A DNA stretch of 8,885 bases from Planctomycetota bacterium (lineage in GTDB: Bacteria > Planctomycetota > GCA-002687715 > DRQF01): contig WFTN01000604.1 of assembly GCA_015485455.1 (NCBI GenBank), positions 1 to 8,885 of the forward strand. Direction: 5' to 3'. Both the position numbers and the translations under genes were made by a program. The notes below the pieces were generated by a model. The model did not search any database. It was not told the DNA's origin and worked only from the letters and a program-made list of their open reading frames with translations. Shown in pieces: positions 1-7,519 of the stretch. How positions within the stretch are numbered: position 1 is the first letter of the stretch; every line of letters begins with the position of its first letter.

Positions 1-3000
1 CACTGAGGACCTCCCCAGCGGTTCGATCGATACCTCGAGCAGTATAGGCTTGAAGCCCAGTCAAAGTACTGTGCGCCTCGTCCAATGCCGCCTTGGCCTC
101 CCTTAATCCCCGCCTTGAGATCTTACCGCTGGTTTTCCGGGATTTCCGTTCAAAAGTGGGTCGAACCTCACTCATGGCCTCCTCTGCCAAACTCGTTCTA
201 GCCTCAGCTATCACGGCCAGCCACTCGTCATCGTTCCTCTCGGCTTTGTTGCCAAAGTCGTCTTCGAAGCGAACAGTGACTGCATCTCGCTTGGCACTGA
301 TCCCAAAGACTTCTTTACCCAAAGATACCTGAGCGATGAACAGAGGAGCCTTGCCCGACACGGCGATGACCTGCCCGCCAATAGTCACCACGGGCTGACC
401 GTTTCCTGGGTTGGCATCGTCAACACGAATCTCAAGGGCGACCTTTCCTTGGCGCGCTGGCTTCCCATTGATCTCAATGGAAGGCACGTCGAAATCGTAA
501 CTTCCTGCTTTGGGCCCTGAGAACGTAAGAGCAACCTCCTCTCCACTTAATCCCCATTGTGGAGCTTCAATGGAGATATTGGCTCCTAAAGTCAGATCAC
601 CACCAGATTGACCTCTCGAAGGGCTATAGAGGTCTTTAGGTGCGCCTATGACCACAAGAGTCTTGCCGTTGTCGCTCACCTCTGCATCAATGTTGCCAAC
701 TCCAGCAATCTTGATGGTGCCGTCTGAAACGAGGTCAACAATTCCTTGGGCTAAAGGCAGAGGGATGCGAACACACTTGACGCTGGAGTTGATCCAGGCG
801 CGATTGACAAACTTCACAGCGGCGCCATCAACAAAGGTCGGCTTTGCGCGACTCCCTGTACCCAACAAGTTGGCGCTCAAGGACGCCTCCAAGGCTCGTT
901 TTTGCAAGTTCAGATCGTAAGGCAGAGATTTGCCAAAGACTTCCAAGAAGCCGATTTGAACCAAAGGATGGGCCCGAGCGGCCAACTTAACTCGCATGGC
1001 CTCCACGTGAACACCGACCTTGGATTTATAAGTCGCTTGATCATCCTGATAGTCATTGAGAAAATCGACCAACTGCTTGGTAACAGCAAAAATCTCCGAC
1101 ACCTTGGGCTGGTCGCCTATGTTCTTCACAAGACTGTCGAGCGATGCCCAAACCGCACCGGCATCCCGACGATAGGGACCATACATGGCGCTCCACGCTC
1201 CCATGAAACCTTCAGCGATTTGGTCCGTCGATTGCGTCTTAACCAAAGATAAAACCCGATCTCGGGCTCTGTCGTGTTGCGCTGCTTCGGAATTCTGTCC
1301 CTTGTCGTCGAGACTCGCCATGACCCTCTCAAGATTCGCCTTGAACTCAGGCCCCTTGATGGTTTCCTCCAACCCATTGAGGACGGCGGTGGCAAACATA
1401 TCAAGTGGTAGACCACTCTTGGCTACCGTGTCTAAATTCTCTGGCCATTGCAGAGGATCGAAGCCCAGGTCTTTTGCAAACCACATGGCCATTTTGCCCT
1501 GGAAAACCGCGTCCTTCCGAATCCTCGCGAGGCCAATGGAAACAGCGATCCGGCGATCGCGGGCTTCGAAACCGTTGGCGATAAAGCTGTCAGCCTTCTT
1601 CATAGCGGCGACACCACTCACTTGATCAGCAGCGGCTGGAGTCACGCCAGCAGCCTTCAAGCAAGCATCAGTCAACAGGGATGTCAATTGTCCCAAGTTC
1701 TCAGCACTCTTGATTTGTCGACTCACCCAAGACTCAATGGCCGGAAACAGGGTCTTGCCGTAGTCCGGGTTTTCCTGCAACAGCGTTTGAACCTGCTCAT
1801 CTATGGTGCTCGTCCAAGTCGGACCAAGTTTTTCTAACGCAATGGCGGTAGCGGAGAGGCTATTGTTCCACAGTTTTTCCTTACGACTCACCACGAATGA
1901 ATGCCAGAAACTCGGCGAAAAACGAGAATTGACGGCCTGAAGTTGCTTCAGACTATCGACAAGAGGTTTTTCGGCATCGGCTTCCAGAACCTTCCATTGA
2001 CCTTCACTCACTTCTGTGGCGGCAAGAAAATTGCGAGCAGCTTGGGCAAAATTCTGAACTTCATTGCTGCCCACAGCTCCATCATCTGTTGCCTTGATGG
2101 CCTCCAGAGCTTCAGTAGTCTTGCCAAGCAAGGACGCAGCGTTCTTGTCGTCGACTTGAATGGCAAAAACATCGGTGCCGAGTTGAGCCAGAATTAAGGA
2201 AGCCAGTTCTGCCCGTCTATCACTCCCCGCTTCTAAGAGGTCGAATGTTGCCGGTGTAATCCCGGCGTAATCACTGCCAGCGATTTTGGCTTTGACCGCG
2301 TCGTACTCCGCCACAAGAGGGTCGTCACCGGTTAGATTCGCTGGTGGTGGGACCGGTGTATCAGAATTTTGCGAGTTGATGAAAGCAAAGACCGCCACCA
2401 AAGCCACAACGACGCTGGAGACAATAAGAGCGACCTTCTTGCCACTCATGCCGGTTTCCACCGGAGCCATGGCCCGGGTTTGGCCTGTGTTTCGGTCCGC
2501 CGCTCCTCCCACTTCCTTTTCCCAATCCTCTGGGATAGTTTGCAAAGGAACAGCCTTATGCTTGTTAGCTTGAGGCTCGAGTTTAGAAACGCGAACGATA
2601 TCTTGGGCCAATTCCTTCATCGATTGATATCGATTCGCCGGACTCTTGTGCATAGCCTTTTCGACAATCTTGCACAAGGCGTCTGGGTTGCGGAAAGAAC
2701 CCTTGACCAACAAGGGAGGTGGGTTCGACTGGAGATGTTGCATGATCAAGATGCCATCGGTGAATGGCAATTCTCCGGCTAGCATCTCGTACATCATTAC
2801 GCCCAAGCAATAGATGTCTGCCCGACGGTCAACGCGGCCTTGCAGGTCGCATTGCTCAGGAGAAATGTACTGGGCAGTTCCTTTGGCCATGGTGGTGTTC
2901 TTACCACCGGTCATCTCGTCGCCCTTTTGCTCAAAACGCTTGGCGATACCAAAGTCGCAGACTTTCGTTCGCCCTTCTTTGTTGCGCAACATGTTGCCAG

Positions 3001-4324
3001 GTTTCACATCCCGGTGAACGATGTTCTTTTGATGAGCGTGATGAAGGCCTCGGCAAATATCGATCATGGTGCGATAGAAGACATTTTCTGCCATGCCTTC
3101 TTGCTGCTCGCCCGACTCAATGATGTCTTCTAAGGAGCCCGCCTCCATTAACTCCATAGCCAAAGCTGGACGCCCCTGGAAGGTGCCGAACTCGTGAATT
3201 TGGACGATATTCTCATGTTTGAGGGCCCGATCAGCCTCATTCATCAGTGTCTCTTCGTCCCAATCACTTGCCCCTTCCCTTGCGATTTTCAGGGCGAAGC
3301 GTTCGCCCCCATCTTTCGCTTCAACTTCGAACACCTCCGAGTTGCCGCCAACGCCGATCTTCTTGATCATGCGATAGGTATCGTCGAGAGACTTCTTCGG
3401 GCGATCCCGTTTATTCAAAACATTCAAAACGTCAAATAAAGCCTCTTTGAACTCACCAGCAGACTGGTAGCGGCTCTTGCCATCTTTCGCCAGCGCCTTC
3501 TTCAGCACTTCCCACAGACGGTAAGAAATCGCCCCACCGTCGGCGCAGGTGTCAATGGGTGGTGGCGGGTTCTCTTTGTGCTGTTGCAGGATGTCTTGGA
3601 GGTAGATGCCACGAAATGGAGGAATGCCCGCCAAGAGTTCGTAGAGGATGATGCCACAAGAATAGAGGTCCGTCCTTGCATCCACATCTTTGGGACGCAA
3701 AAACTGCTCAACCGCCATGTAATGGGGGGAGCCAGGGATCTCGCTACCCTTCCCTTGCATTTTGCGAGTTACTTTTTCGTAACCAAGCCCCTCTTGATAA
3801 GGCTTAGACAAACCGAAATCGAGAAGGCGAACGGCCAAAGGATTTTCATAGACGCAAATGTTATGGGGCTTGAGATCACGATGAACAAATCGTCGGTGAT
3901 GAATGGGCTCCAGCACCGAGAGAATCTCAACCACGATCTGGATTGCCCGAATTTGTTTCAAGCCATTGGCGTTGTCGGCGATGATTTTGTCGAGGGTAGG
4001 GGCTTGGACAAATTCCATAACCAAGAACATCTGGCCATTTTCGATTTGCCCACCGTCTTCGTATTGAACGATACCCCGGAACGCTTTGAGATCTTGCAGC
4101 ACGCGCATTTCCCGCTCAAATCGCTCCCGTGAGCTATCGCCATCGGCGGACAATTCAGCATGGAGAAACTTGACAGCCACCTTGCGGCCGGTTCCTTCCG
4201 TCTCAGCTAAATAGACCGACCCCATACCGCCAGCGCCAATCTCGCTGAGGATGCGATAGCTCTTTGACTCTCCTTTAACGGAAGTCCCAAGGATGGCGGC
4301 GGAATCTAAGGTGTCATCTGACAT
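1..4324 (-). CDS. Dual-domain Ser/Thr protein kinase receptor, single-pass membrane protein (C-terminus beyond window)
   Basis: One frame is open from the ATG at 4324 to base 1 (1441 codons plus one base) with no stop. An in-frame TAA two codons upstream (TAA TTC ATG) fixes this as the earliest start. Residues 1-22 are a short tail. Residues 23-300 and 317-580 are two Hanks-type kinase domains, each with lysine, alpha-C glutamate, HRD and DFG motifs. A juxtamembrane linker follows, with GKK just before a hydrophobic helix at 631-650. A proline-rich spacer (PVPPP) then leads into at least 790 residues predicted to lie outside the membrane. That part is mostly helical to about 1160, beta-rich at about 1165-1365, and a charged helical tail thereafter. 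Both kinases should face the cytoplasm and transfer phosphate from ATP to Ser/Thr; the outer part is presumably the sensor. I recognise no PASTA, WD40 or TPR repeats in it. The kinase assignment is secure; ligand and targets are unknown. Confidence 0.95.
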   Translation of the reverse strand, partial: MSDDTLDSAAILGTSVKGESKSYRILSEIGAGGMGSVYLAETEGTGRKVAVKFLHAELSADGDSSRERFEREMRVLQDLKAFRGIVQYEDGGQIENGQMFLVMEFVQAPTLDKIIADNANGLKQIRAIQIVVEILSVLEPIHHRRFVHRDLKPHNICVYENPLAVRLLDFGLSKPYQEGLGYEKVTRKMQGKGSEIPGSPHYMAVEQFLRPKDVDARTDLYSCGIILYELLAGIPPFRGIYLQDILQQHKENPPPPIDTCADGGAISYRLWEVLKKALAKDGKSRYQSAGEFKEALFDVLNVLNKRDRPKKSLDDTYRMIKKIGVGGNSEVFEVEAKDGGERFALKIAREGASDWDEETLMNEADRALKHENIVQIHEFGTFQGRPALAMELMEAGSLEDIIESGEQQEGMAENVFYRTMIDICRGLHHAHQKNIVHRDVKPGNMLRNKEGRTKVCDFGIAKRFEQKGDEMTGGKNTTMAKGTAQYISPEQCDLQGRVDRRADIYCLGVMMYEMLAGELPFTDGILIMQHLQSNPPPLLVKGSFRNPDALCKIVEKAMHKSPANRYQSMKELAQDIVRVSKLEPQANKHKAVPLQTIPEDWEKEVGGAADRNTGQTRAMAPVETGMSGKKVALIVSSVVVALVAVFAFINSQNSDTPVPPPANLTGDDPLVAEYDAVKAKIAGSDYAGITPATFDLLEAGSDRRAELASLILAQLGTDVFAIQVDDKNAASLLGKTTEALEAIKATDDGAVGSNEVQNFAQAARNFLAATEVSEGQWKVLEADAEKPLVDSLKQLQAVNSRFSPSFWHSFVVSRKEKLWNNSLSATAIALEKLGPTWTSTIDEQVQTLLQENPDYGKTLFPAIESWVSRQIKSAENLGQLTSLLTDACLKAAGVTPAAADQVSGVAAMKKADSFIANGFEARDRRIAVSIGLARIRKDAVFQGKMAMWFAKDLGFDPLQWPENLDTVAKSGLPLDMFATAVLNGLEETIKGPEFKANLERVMASLDDKGQNSEAAQHDRARDRVLSLVKTQSTDQIAEGFMGAWSAMYGPYRRDAGAVWASLDSLVKNIGDQPKVSEIFAVTKQLVDFLNDYQDDQATYKSKVGVHVEAMRVKLAARAHPLVQIGFLEVFGKSLPYDLNLQKRALEASLSANLLGTGSRAKPTFVDGAAVKFVNRAWINSSVKCVRIPLPLAQGIVDLVSDGTIKIAGVGNIDAEVSDNGKTLVVIGAPKDLYSPSRGQSGGDLTLGANISIEAPQWGLSGEEVALTFSGPKAGSYDFDVPSIEINGKPARQGKVALEIRVDDANPGNGQPVVTIGGQVIAVSGKAPLFIAQVSLGKEVFGISAKRDAVTVRFEDDFGNKAERNDDEWLAVIAEARTSLAEEAMSEVRPTFERKSRKTSGKISRRGLREAKAALDEAHSTLTGLQAYTARGIDRTAGEVLS
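2375..2434 (-). other. Transmembrane helix of the dual-kinase receptor (residues 631-650)
   Basis: About 19 consecutive hydrophobic or small residues (VALIVSS, then VVVALVAVFAFI) follow SGKK and precede NSQNSDTPVPPP. The lysines on the N-terminal side fit the positive-inside rule, placing both kinase domains in the cytoplasm and the C-terminal part outside. No second segment of this kind was seen in the remaining residues to the window edge. Confidence 0.85.
2585..3376 (-). other. Kinase domain 2 of the dual-kinase receptor (residues about 317-580)
   Basis: A second complete kinase fold follows a linker of about 16 residues. Its glycine loop is GVGGNSEVF, which departs from the bacterial GxGGMGxVY pattern. 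The lysine is K346 (FALKIA) and the alpha-C glutamate is E363. The catalytic loop is HRDVKPGN with D439, K441 and N444, DFG is at 457-459, and a standard GTAQYISPE ends at E490. The activation loop contains several threonines (TTMAKGT) that could be phosphorylated. The two domains differ clearly in sequence, so this is not a recent duplication. It appears catalytically competent. Confidence 0.93.
3425..4258 (-). other. Kinase domain 1 of the dual-kinase receptor (residues about 23-300)
   Basis: This is a PknB-like catalytic domain. The glycine loop is GAGGMGSVY at 30-38, the ATP-binding lysine is K52 in VAVK, and the alpha-C glutamate is probably E72. The catalytic loop is HRDLKPHN with D150, K152 and N155, and the metal-binding motif is DFG at 169-171. 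The activation segment is long and basic and ends GSPHYMAVE, so the usual S/A-P-E has valine in place of proline while E206 is kept. The late motifs TDLYSCG and SRYQS follow the family pattern. All residues needed for catalysis are visible, so it should be active. Confidence 0.93.
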
Positions 4325-4333
4325 GAATTACTG

Positions 4334-4338
4334 CTCTC
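4334..4338 (-). promoter_or_regulatory. Weak ribosome binding site of the kinase gene
   Basis: On the minus strand GAGAG lies nine bases before the ATG at 4324. It is only a partial match to the Shine-Dalgarno core. The sulfotransferase gene has the same GAGAG-nine bases-ATG arrangement, which supports both starts. Confidence 0.5.
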
Positions 4339-4410
4339 GGGGAGGTTTCTTATTCGGGCAGGAGCAGATAAATACTCACGCCCCCACATATTCACCACAG
4401 TTCTATATCA

Positions 4411-4438
4411 ACAATAAGCCCAAGCGCCTCCACGTCAA
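4411..4438 (-). promoter_or_regulatory. Candidate sigma-70-type promoter of the kinase gene
   Basis: Reading the minus strand, TTGACG (4438-4433) is followed after 16 bases by TATTGT (4416-4411). This is a 5/6 match at -35 and 4/6 at -10. It would give a 5' leader of roughly 80 bases before the kinase ATG at 4324. This is a match by eye only; other placements in this region are possible. Confidence 0.35.
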
Positions 4439-4443
4439 CAACT

Positions 4444-4510
4444 TGTGGGCGCGAGAAGTCGATAACAGAGACGAATGGTTGCCCCTTAGCCTACACCATA
4501 GGGGCCCACA
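4444..4510. repeat. Nested inverted repeats in the divergent intergenic region
   Basis: TGTGGGC (4444-4450) is the exact inverse of GCCCACA (4504-4510). Inside it, GCCCCT (4481-4486) is the exact inverse of AGGGGC (4500-4505). The inner pair could form a six- or seven-base-pair hairpin. The two right arms overlap by two bases, so both stems could not form fully at once. Neither strand has a T-run after the stem, so this is not an intrinsic terminator. It sits just upstream of the candidate kinase promoter and could be a regulator site, or chance. Confidence 0.35.
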
Positions 4511-4800
4511 CATTTGATTGTAACCTGTGACAGACAAGAAAGATGCCGATATTTCTCCTCTGTCTTTCAACGCCTTTGTTTCTGGAGCAAAGGCAAGAAT
4601 GGTCCCAGGCCCGATCAACCGGAGGGCTTCCCTCATGATTGGCGATCTTAAGACCGTCAAATGTCTGAATACTGAGTTAAGATCGGCCACGTCCTGCAAA
4701 GGGCGAAAGTCCAAAAATTAATAATCCAAACGATCCAAGAATTCACGGCCCCAAGGCCAACAATTCCGAGCCGAACACCAAAGACGACTCGGCCAACGAT

Positions 4801-6612
4801 ATGGTTGACACTGGGCCAAAATCCGAGCCATCCCCCAAAAGCAATGTCCATCGTCACCTCAAACGATGGCACAAGGCCCTCGCTTGCTCTGTCGCCGTCT
4901 TTTTGCCTCTTTTTCTCTACTTGCAAACCGACTTATTCCACGGACGTAGTGGTGATTTGAGCCGCCTCATCACCAACGAAGATGATTGGTCTCTCCATAC
5001 TTCCCAGCCCCAAGACCTTTTTCAGCAACCGAAAGCCGCTCAGCTTCTCAATTGCCTGCTCAATCAGGGTCCATGGGCCAAGCTCCTGGGGTTTCCTGCC
5101 CCGACATCCAACTCCTTTGAGTCCCTCGAAGAGATAGTTGAGGCTTGGACGGGAGGCGAAGTCCTCCTTACGGTGAAATGGCCCAAAACCCCGAAAATCG
5201 CCCCCAAATCAATGGGAGAAATCTCTGCCCATCGCCCATTTGACTCTATGACGTTGATATTGAGACCAACAAAAGGCCGCGCCAAGGCTCTGGCCCGCCT
5301 CATCATGCTGCCGGGACTAACCGAACCAATTCTGGGGTCTTTCGTCAATCCCAATGCTGGTGCCGAGAGATTCGGTGACATCATCCAAGTGGCCAACCCC
5401 GGAGTTTTCTTGGGAGAAAAATCTTCTGACAATCCCAAGCTTCGAGGCCTGGCTTTCACCACGATCAAAGACCTCATCATCATCGGCACGAGCTACGATG
5501 ATGTCTTGGAAAAACGCAATTTGGTCCAGGGCGACGAATCCCGCCTCGCACCACCGAAAACCGGCACCCTCATGGCAACCCTCAGCCCAATCGGCCAGGA
5601 GAAATTGCAAAGCACATGGACCGACCTCTTTGGTGCCAGGACAACTGCACTCATCCGCTCATTGGGCCTAGGTCCCCAAAGCCAAGAGAAACTCCAAATC
5701 GCCATCCAATTCACCAACTCCATCCACATGACAACATCTTGGGATGGGACTGTGGGGGAAGAAGTCGAACTGGACAACATAGAGGACATCAGCAACCAAG
5801 CGGTCTTCTCTGGGAATGCCCCAGGCATTTGTCGCCGTATTGGAGAAGACTTCTCACAGAATTTCGATGGCAACACCGTTGTCCGCCACGCCTCCCATTT
5901 CCTTGGGCCTAAGGGCGAGAATTTGCCAACTATAGAAACTTGGCTCAGCAAAGAAACTGTCCATGAGATGGCCCGACAATTGGAGAAGGCTAGGGCAAGA
6001 AACCTTCGGTTTTCTTGGGCTCCTCCCACCACAACCAAGAAAGAAGACAGCCCATGGATTTGTCTCTCCCTTCAAGTCGAAGACAAAAACTGCTGGACGC
6101 AAATGAGTCGAACTATCGGCATTCCCACAACCGAATCAAGGGGATGGCAAGAACTCCAGATTCCTCCCACCTTGGGATTCACCCACTACACGCTGCCCCA
6201 CATTTACTTGGTCAAGAATCGCATTCACCTGGCCAATGGTCCGCCAATTTCGGCGGATCAATGCCTCAAGATAGGTGAGAAGAAAAGCCTTGCCCTTTGG
6301 CGCTTCCATACCACAGGAGCCGAACTTTCTCGTTTGCTCCAGGCATTGGACACCATTCGCTTGAAACAACTGGCCCACCCCACATTCGACAAGCGGCAAA
6401 CTGTCCTCAAGTCCTTAGGAAGTCATGGCATGACAACAGCCCAGGTGGAATCTCGATCAAACACCATCTTTCGCCGGCATCACCAGGAAGCCAAAGACCT
6501 CTTAACGACAAGAGGGATGGCATTTCAGTCTTTATTTAAAGTTTTGGGCGATATCCGTGGGGAAGCACACAGCCAAAATGGCCGGACCGTCGTCACCGTC
6601 ATCGTCGAGTAA
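4801..6612 (+). CDS. Signal-anchored envelope protein of unknown function (603 residues)
   Basis: The protein starts with a polar tail rich in proline and lysine, ending in a basic stretch (HRHLKRWHK, 17-25). A hydrophobic segment follows at about 26-42 (ALACSVAVFLPLFLYLQ). This is the layout of an uncleaved signal anchor with the rest outside the cytoplasmic membrane. C29 is not in a proper lipobox. The outer part has no motif I recognise. Two stretches, LAFTTIKDLIIIGTSYDDVL (217-236) and one starting at G459 (GFTHYTLPHIYLVKN, then RIHLANGP), look like equivalent beta-rich segments and hint at a two-lobed fold. They vaguely resemble DUF3352-like exported proteins, a weak guess. ATG 4801 is the first start codon after the in-frame TAA at 4678-4680, but it lacks a Shine-Dalgarno site. 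The gene is divergent from the kinase gene and convergent with the sulfotransferase gene, eight bases away. Confidence 0.85.
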   Translation: MVDTGPKSEPSPKSNVHRHLKRWHKALACSVAVFLPLFLYLQTDLFHGRSGDLSRLITNEDDWSLHTSQPQDLFQQPKAAQLLNCLLNQGPWAKLLGFPAPTSNSFESLEEIVEAWTGGEVLLTVKWPKTPKIAPKSMGEISAHRPFDSMTLILRPTKGRAKALARLIMLPGLTEPILGSFVNPNAGAERFGDIIQVANPGVFLGEKSSDNPKLRGLAFTTIKDLIIIGTSYDDVLEKRNLVQGDESRLAPPKTGTLMATLSPIGQEKLQSTWTDLFGARTTALIRSLGLGPQSQEKLQIAIQFTNSIHMTTSWDGTVGEEVELDNIEDISNQAVFSGNAPGICRRIGEDFSQNFDGNTVVRHASHFLGPKGENLPTIETWLSKETVHEMARQLEKARARNLRFSWAPPTTTKKEDSPWICLSLQVEDKNCWTQMSRTIGIPTTESRGWQELQIPPTLGFTHYTLPHIYLVKNRIHLANGPPISADQCLKIGEKKSLALWRFHTTGAELSRLLQALDTIRLKQLAHPTFDKRQTVLKSLGSHGMTTAQVESRSNTIFRRHHQEAKDLLTTRGMAFQSLFKVLGDIRGEAHSQNGRTVVTVIVE

Positions 6613-6620
6613 GTTAGGGC

Positions 6621-7499
6621 CTAAAGCCACTGAGGCATCTCGTCCCGAAAGCGGCAATGCAATTCGTCTACAGAATCTTTATAAAGATCCGTAAGCAAAA
6701 TCCTCACGCTGTCGGGCATCAGCTTGCTTGTGCTCACTTTGAGCTCAGGTGTGGTTTCTTCCACCGCAAAAGCCTGTCCTTTGCCTTTCTCATCCATACC
6801 AGTTGAAGCCACCGCCGGCGCCACAACCTTGCGCACAGGAAAAGCGCTCCATTCCTTCACAGACCTCACGCCGAGATGAGCAAAGAGCCCACTAAGAACA
6901 TCTTCTGGCCGTTCTTGAATGTCATCAAAAAATGCCGTGAAGAATGAAGAGCGATCGAAGTGCTTTTCCCAGCGGGCCAAGATCGCAGAATAGTGTCCAC
7001 GGCCAAAGGATGTGGGGCTGCGCAAAAACGTCGCCCATTCTTCAAAGGAAATCTCTTCAATCTGACGATTCCCTCGAGCCGCCAGTTCCATGACCGCTTG
7101 AGACCAAGCACGATCCACCGGATTGCGCATCAAGAACACCAATTTTACATCCGGAAGGATTCTTCTGACCAGCTCAATATCAGCATCCGACAAGATGCTA
7201 TAGGCTGGGGTAACTTCCCCAATCACTTTCCCCTTGGCCCCAGAAAAATAGTCCGAGTAGCCGAACAAACTGAGCTTCAAATCGCTATTGAAGTAGTGCA
7301 GCTCCTTCTTTTGGGGAACGAAAATCTCGTCATGGCAAAGAAGATTCTGGTGCAACCAAGTTGTCCCAGCCTTTTGAGCCCCGATCACAAGGAAATCTGG
7401 AAGAAAGTGCCGATCCTTCCGCCGCCCCAAGACACAGTTTTCCCCCCGGCGCATCCAGCGCCGAAGTCGACGTTGCCATGTATTCGAAACTGGGTCCAT
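6621..7499 (-). CDS. PAPS-dependent sulfotransferase (292 residues)
   Basis: This enzyme should transfer sulfate from PAPS to a hydroxyl or amino group, most likely on a sugar. A basic N-terminal stretch (10-18, RRLRRWMRR) precedes the 5'-phosphosulfate loop GAQKAGTTWL at 40-49, with K43 as the expected catalytic lysine. Next come KELHYFN (65-71), GEVTPAY (94-100) and the 3'-phosphate site LMRNPVDRAWS (123-133) with R125 and S133. A downstream GHYSAIL...FDDIQERPEDVL region is typical of heparan-sulfate-type and bacterial homologues. The length is normal for the family and no signal peptide is evident, so it is probably cytoplasmic, perhaps membrane-associated through the basic N-terminus. The gene begins 20 bases after the glycosyltransferase stop and has GAGAG nine bases before the ATG, so the two are very likely one operon. 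The acceptor cannot be told from sequence. Confidence 0.93.
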   Translation of the reverse strand: MDPVSNTWQRRLRRWMRRGENCVLGRRKDRHFLPDFLVIGAQKAGTTWLHQNLLCHDEIFVPQKKELHYFNSDLKLSLFGYSDYFSGAKGKVIGEVTPAYSILSDADIELVRRILPDVKLVFLMRNPVDRAWSQAVMELAARGNRQIEEISFEEWATFLRSPTSFGRGHYSAILARWEKHFDRSSFFTAFFDDIQERPEDVLSGLFAHLGVRSVKEWSAFPVRKVVAPAVASTGMDEKGKGQAFAVEETTPELKVSTSKLMPDSVRILLTDLYKDSVDELHCRFRDEMPQWL

Positions 7500-7508
7500 G
7501 AATCAGAT

Positions 7509-7513
7509 CTCTC
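7509..7513 (-). promoter_or_regulatory. Ribosome binding site of the sulfotransferase gene
   Basis: GAGAG on the minus strand sits nine bases before the ATG at 7499, inside the 20-base gap after the glycosyltransferase stop. It matches the spacing seen before the kinase gene and supports translation from this ATG within a shared transcript. Confidence 0.5.
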
Positions 7514-7519
7514 GTTTTC

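Larger units (their letters stand above)
4325..4800. other. Divergent intergenic region, 476 bases
   Basis: This region separates the starts of the kinase gene (leftward) and the anchored-protein gene (rightward). It should hold both promoters. Only short open frames occur here (for example 4527-4721 on plus and 4403-4714 on minus). Neither has a recognisable motif or a convincing start, so I call no gene. The last 120 bases (4681-4800) are open in the frame of the downstream gene but contain no ATG, GTG or TTG in that frame. I found no convincing promoter for the rightward gene. Confidence 0.6.

Noticed and set aside
3578..4132. Plus-strand open frame of 184 codons
   Set aside because: It is antisense to kinase domain 1, whose catalytic motifs are intact in the other strand; no independent support.
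2375..4324. Possibility that the two kinase domains are two genes or a frameshifted pseudogene
   Set aside because: The frame was read codon by codon from 4324 to the left edge without a stop, and both domains keep all key residues.
4481..4505. Hairpin GCCCCT/AGGGGC considered as a terminator
   Set aside because: Neither strand has a T-run after the stem, and the hairpin lies upstream of both flanking genes rather than after one.
4403..4714. Minus-strand open frame of 103 codons in the intergenic region
   Set aside because: It begins at a TTG without a ribosome site, overlaps the candidate kinase promoter and has no recognisable motif. A small real gene cannot be fully excluded.
4527..4721. 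Plus-strand open frame of 64 codons before the anchored-protein gene
   Set aside because: No ribosome site, no motif, and a frame different from the downstream gene. It would matter only if a frameshift links them.
4876..4895. Cys29 of the anchored protein as a lipoprotein lipobox
   Set aside because: The residue three before the cysteine is alanine, and the hydrophobic stretch follows rather than precedes it, so a signal anchor fits better.
5493..6038. Minus-strand open frame of 181 codons
   Set aside because: It is antisense to the anchored-protein gene; the translation has no motif and no ribosome site was seen.
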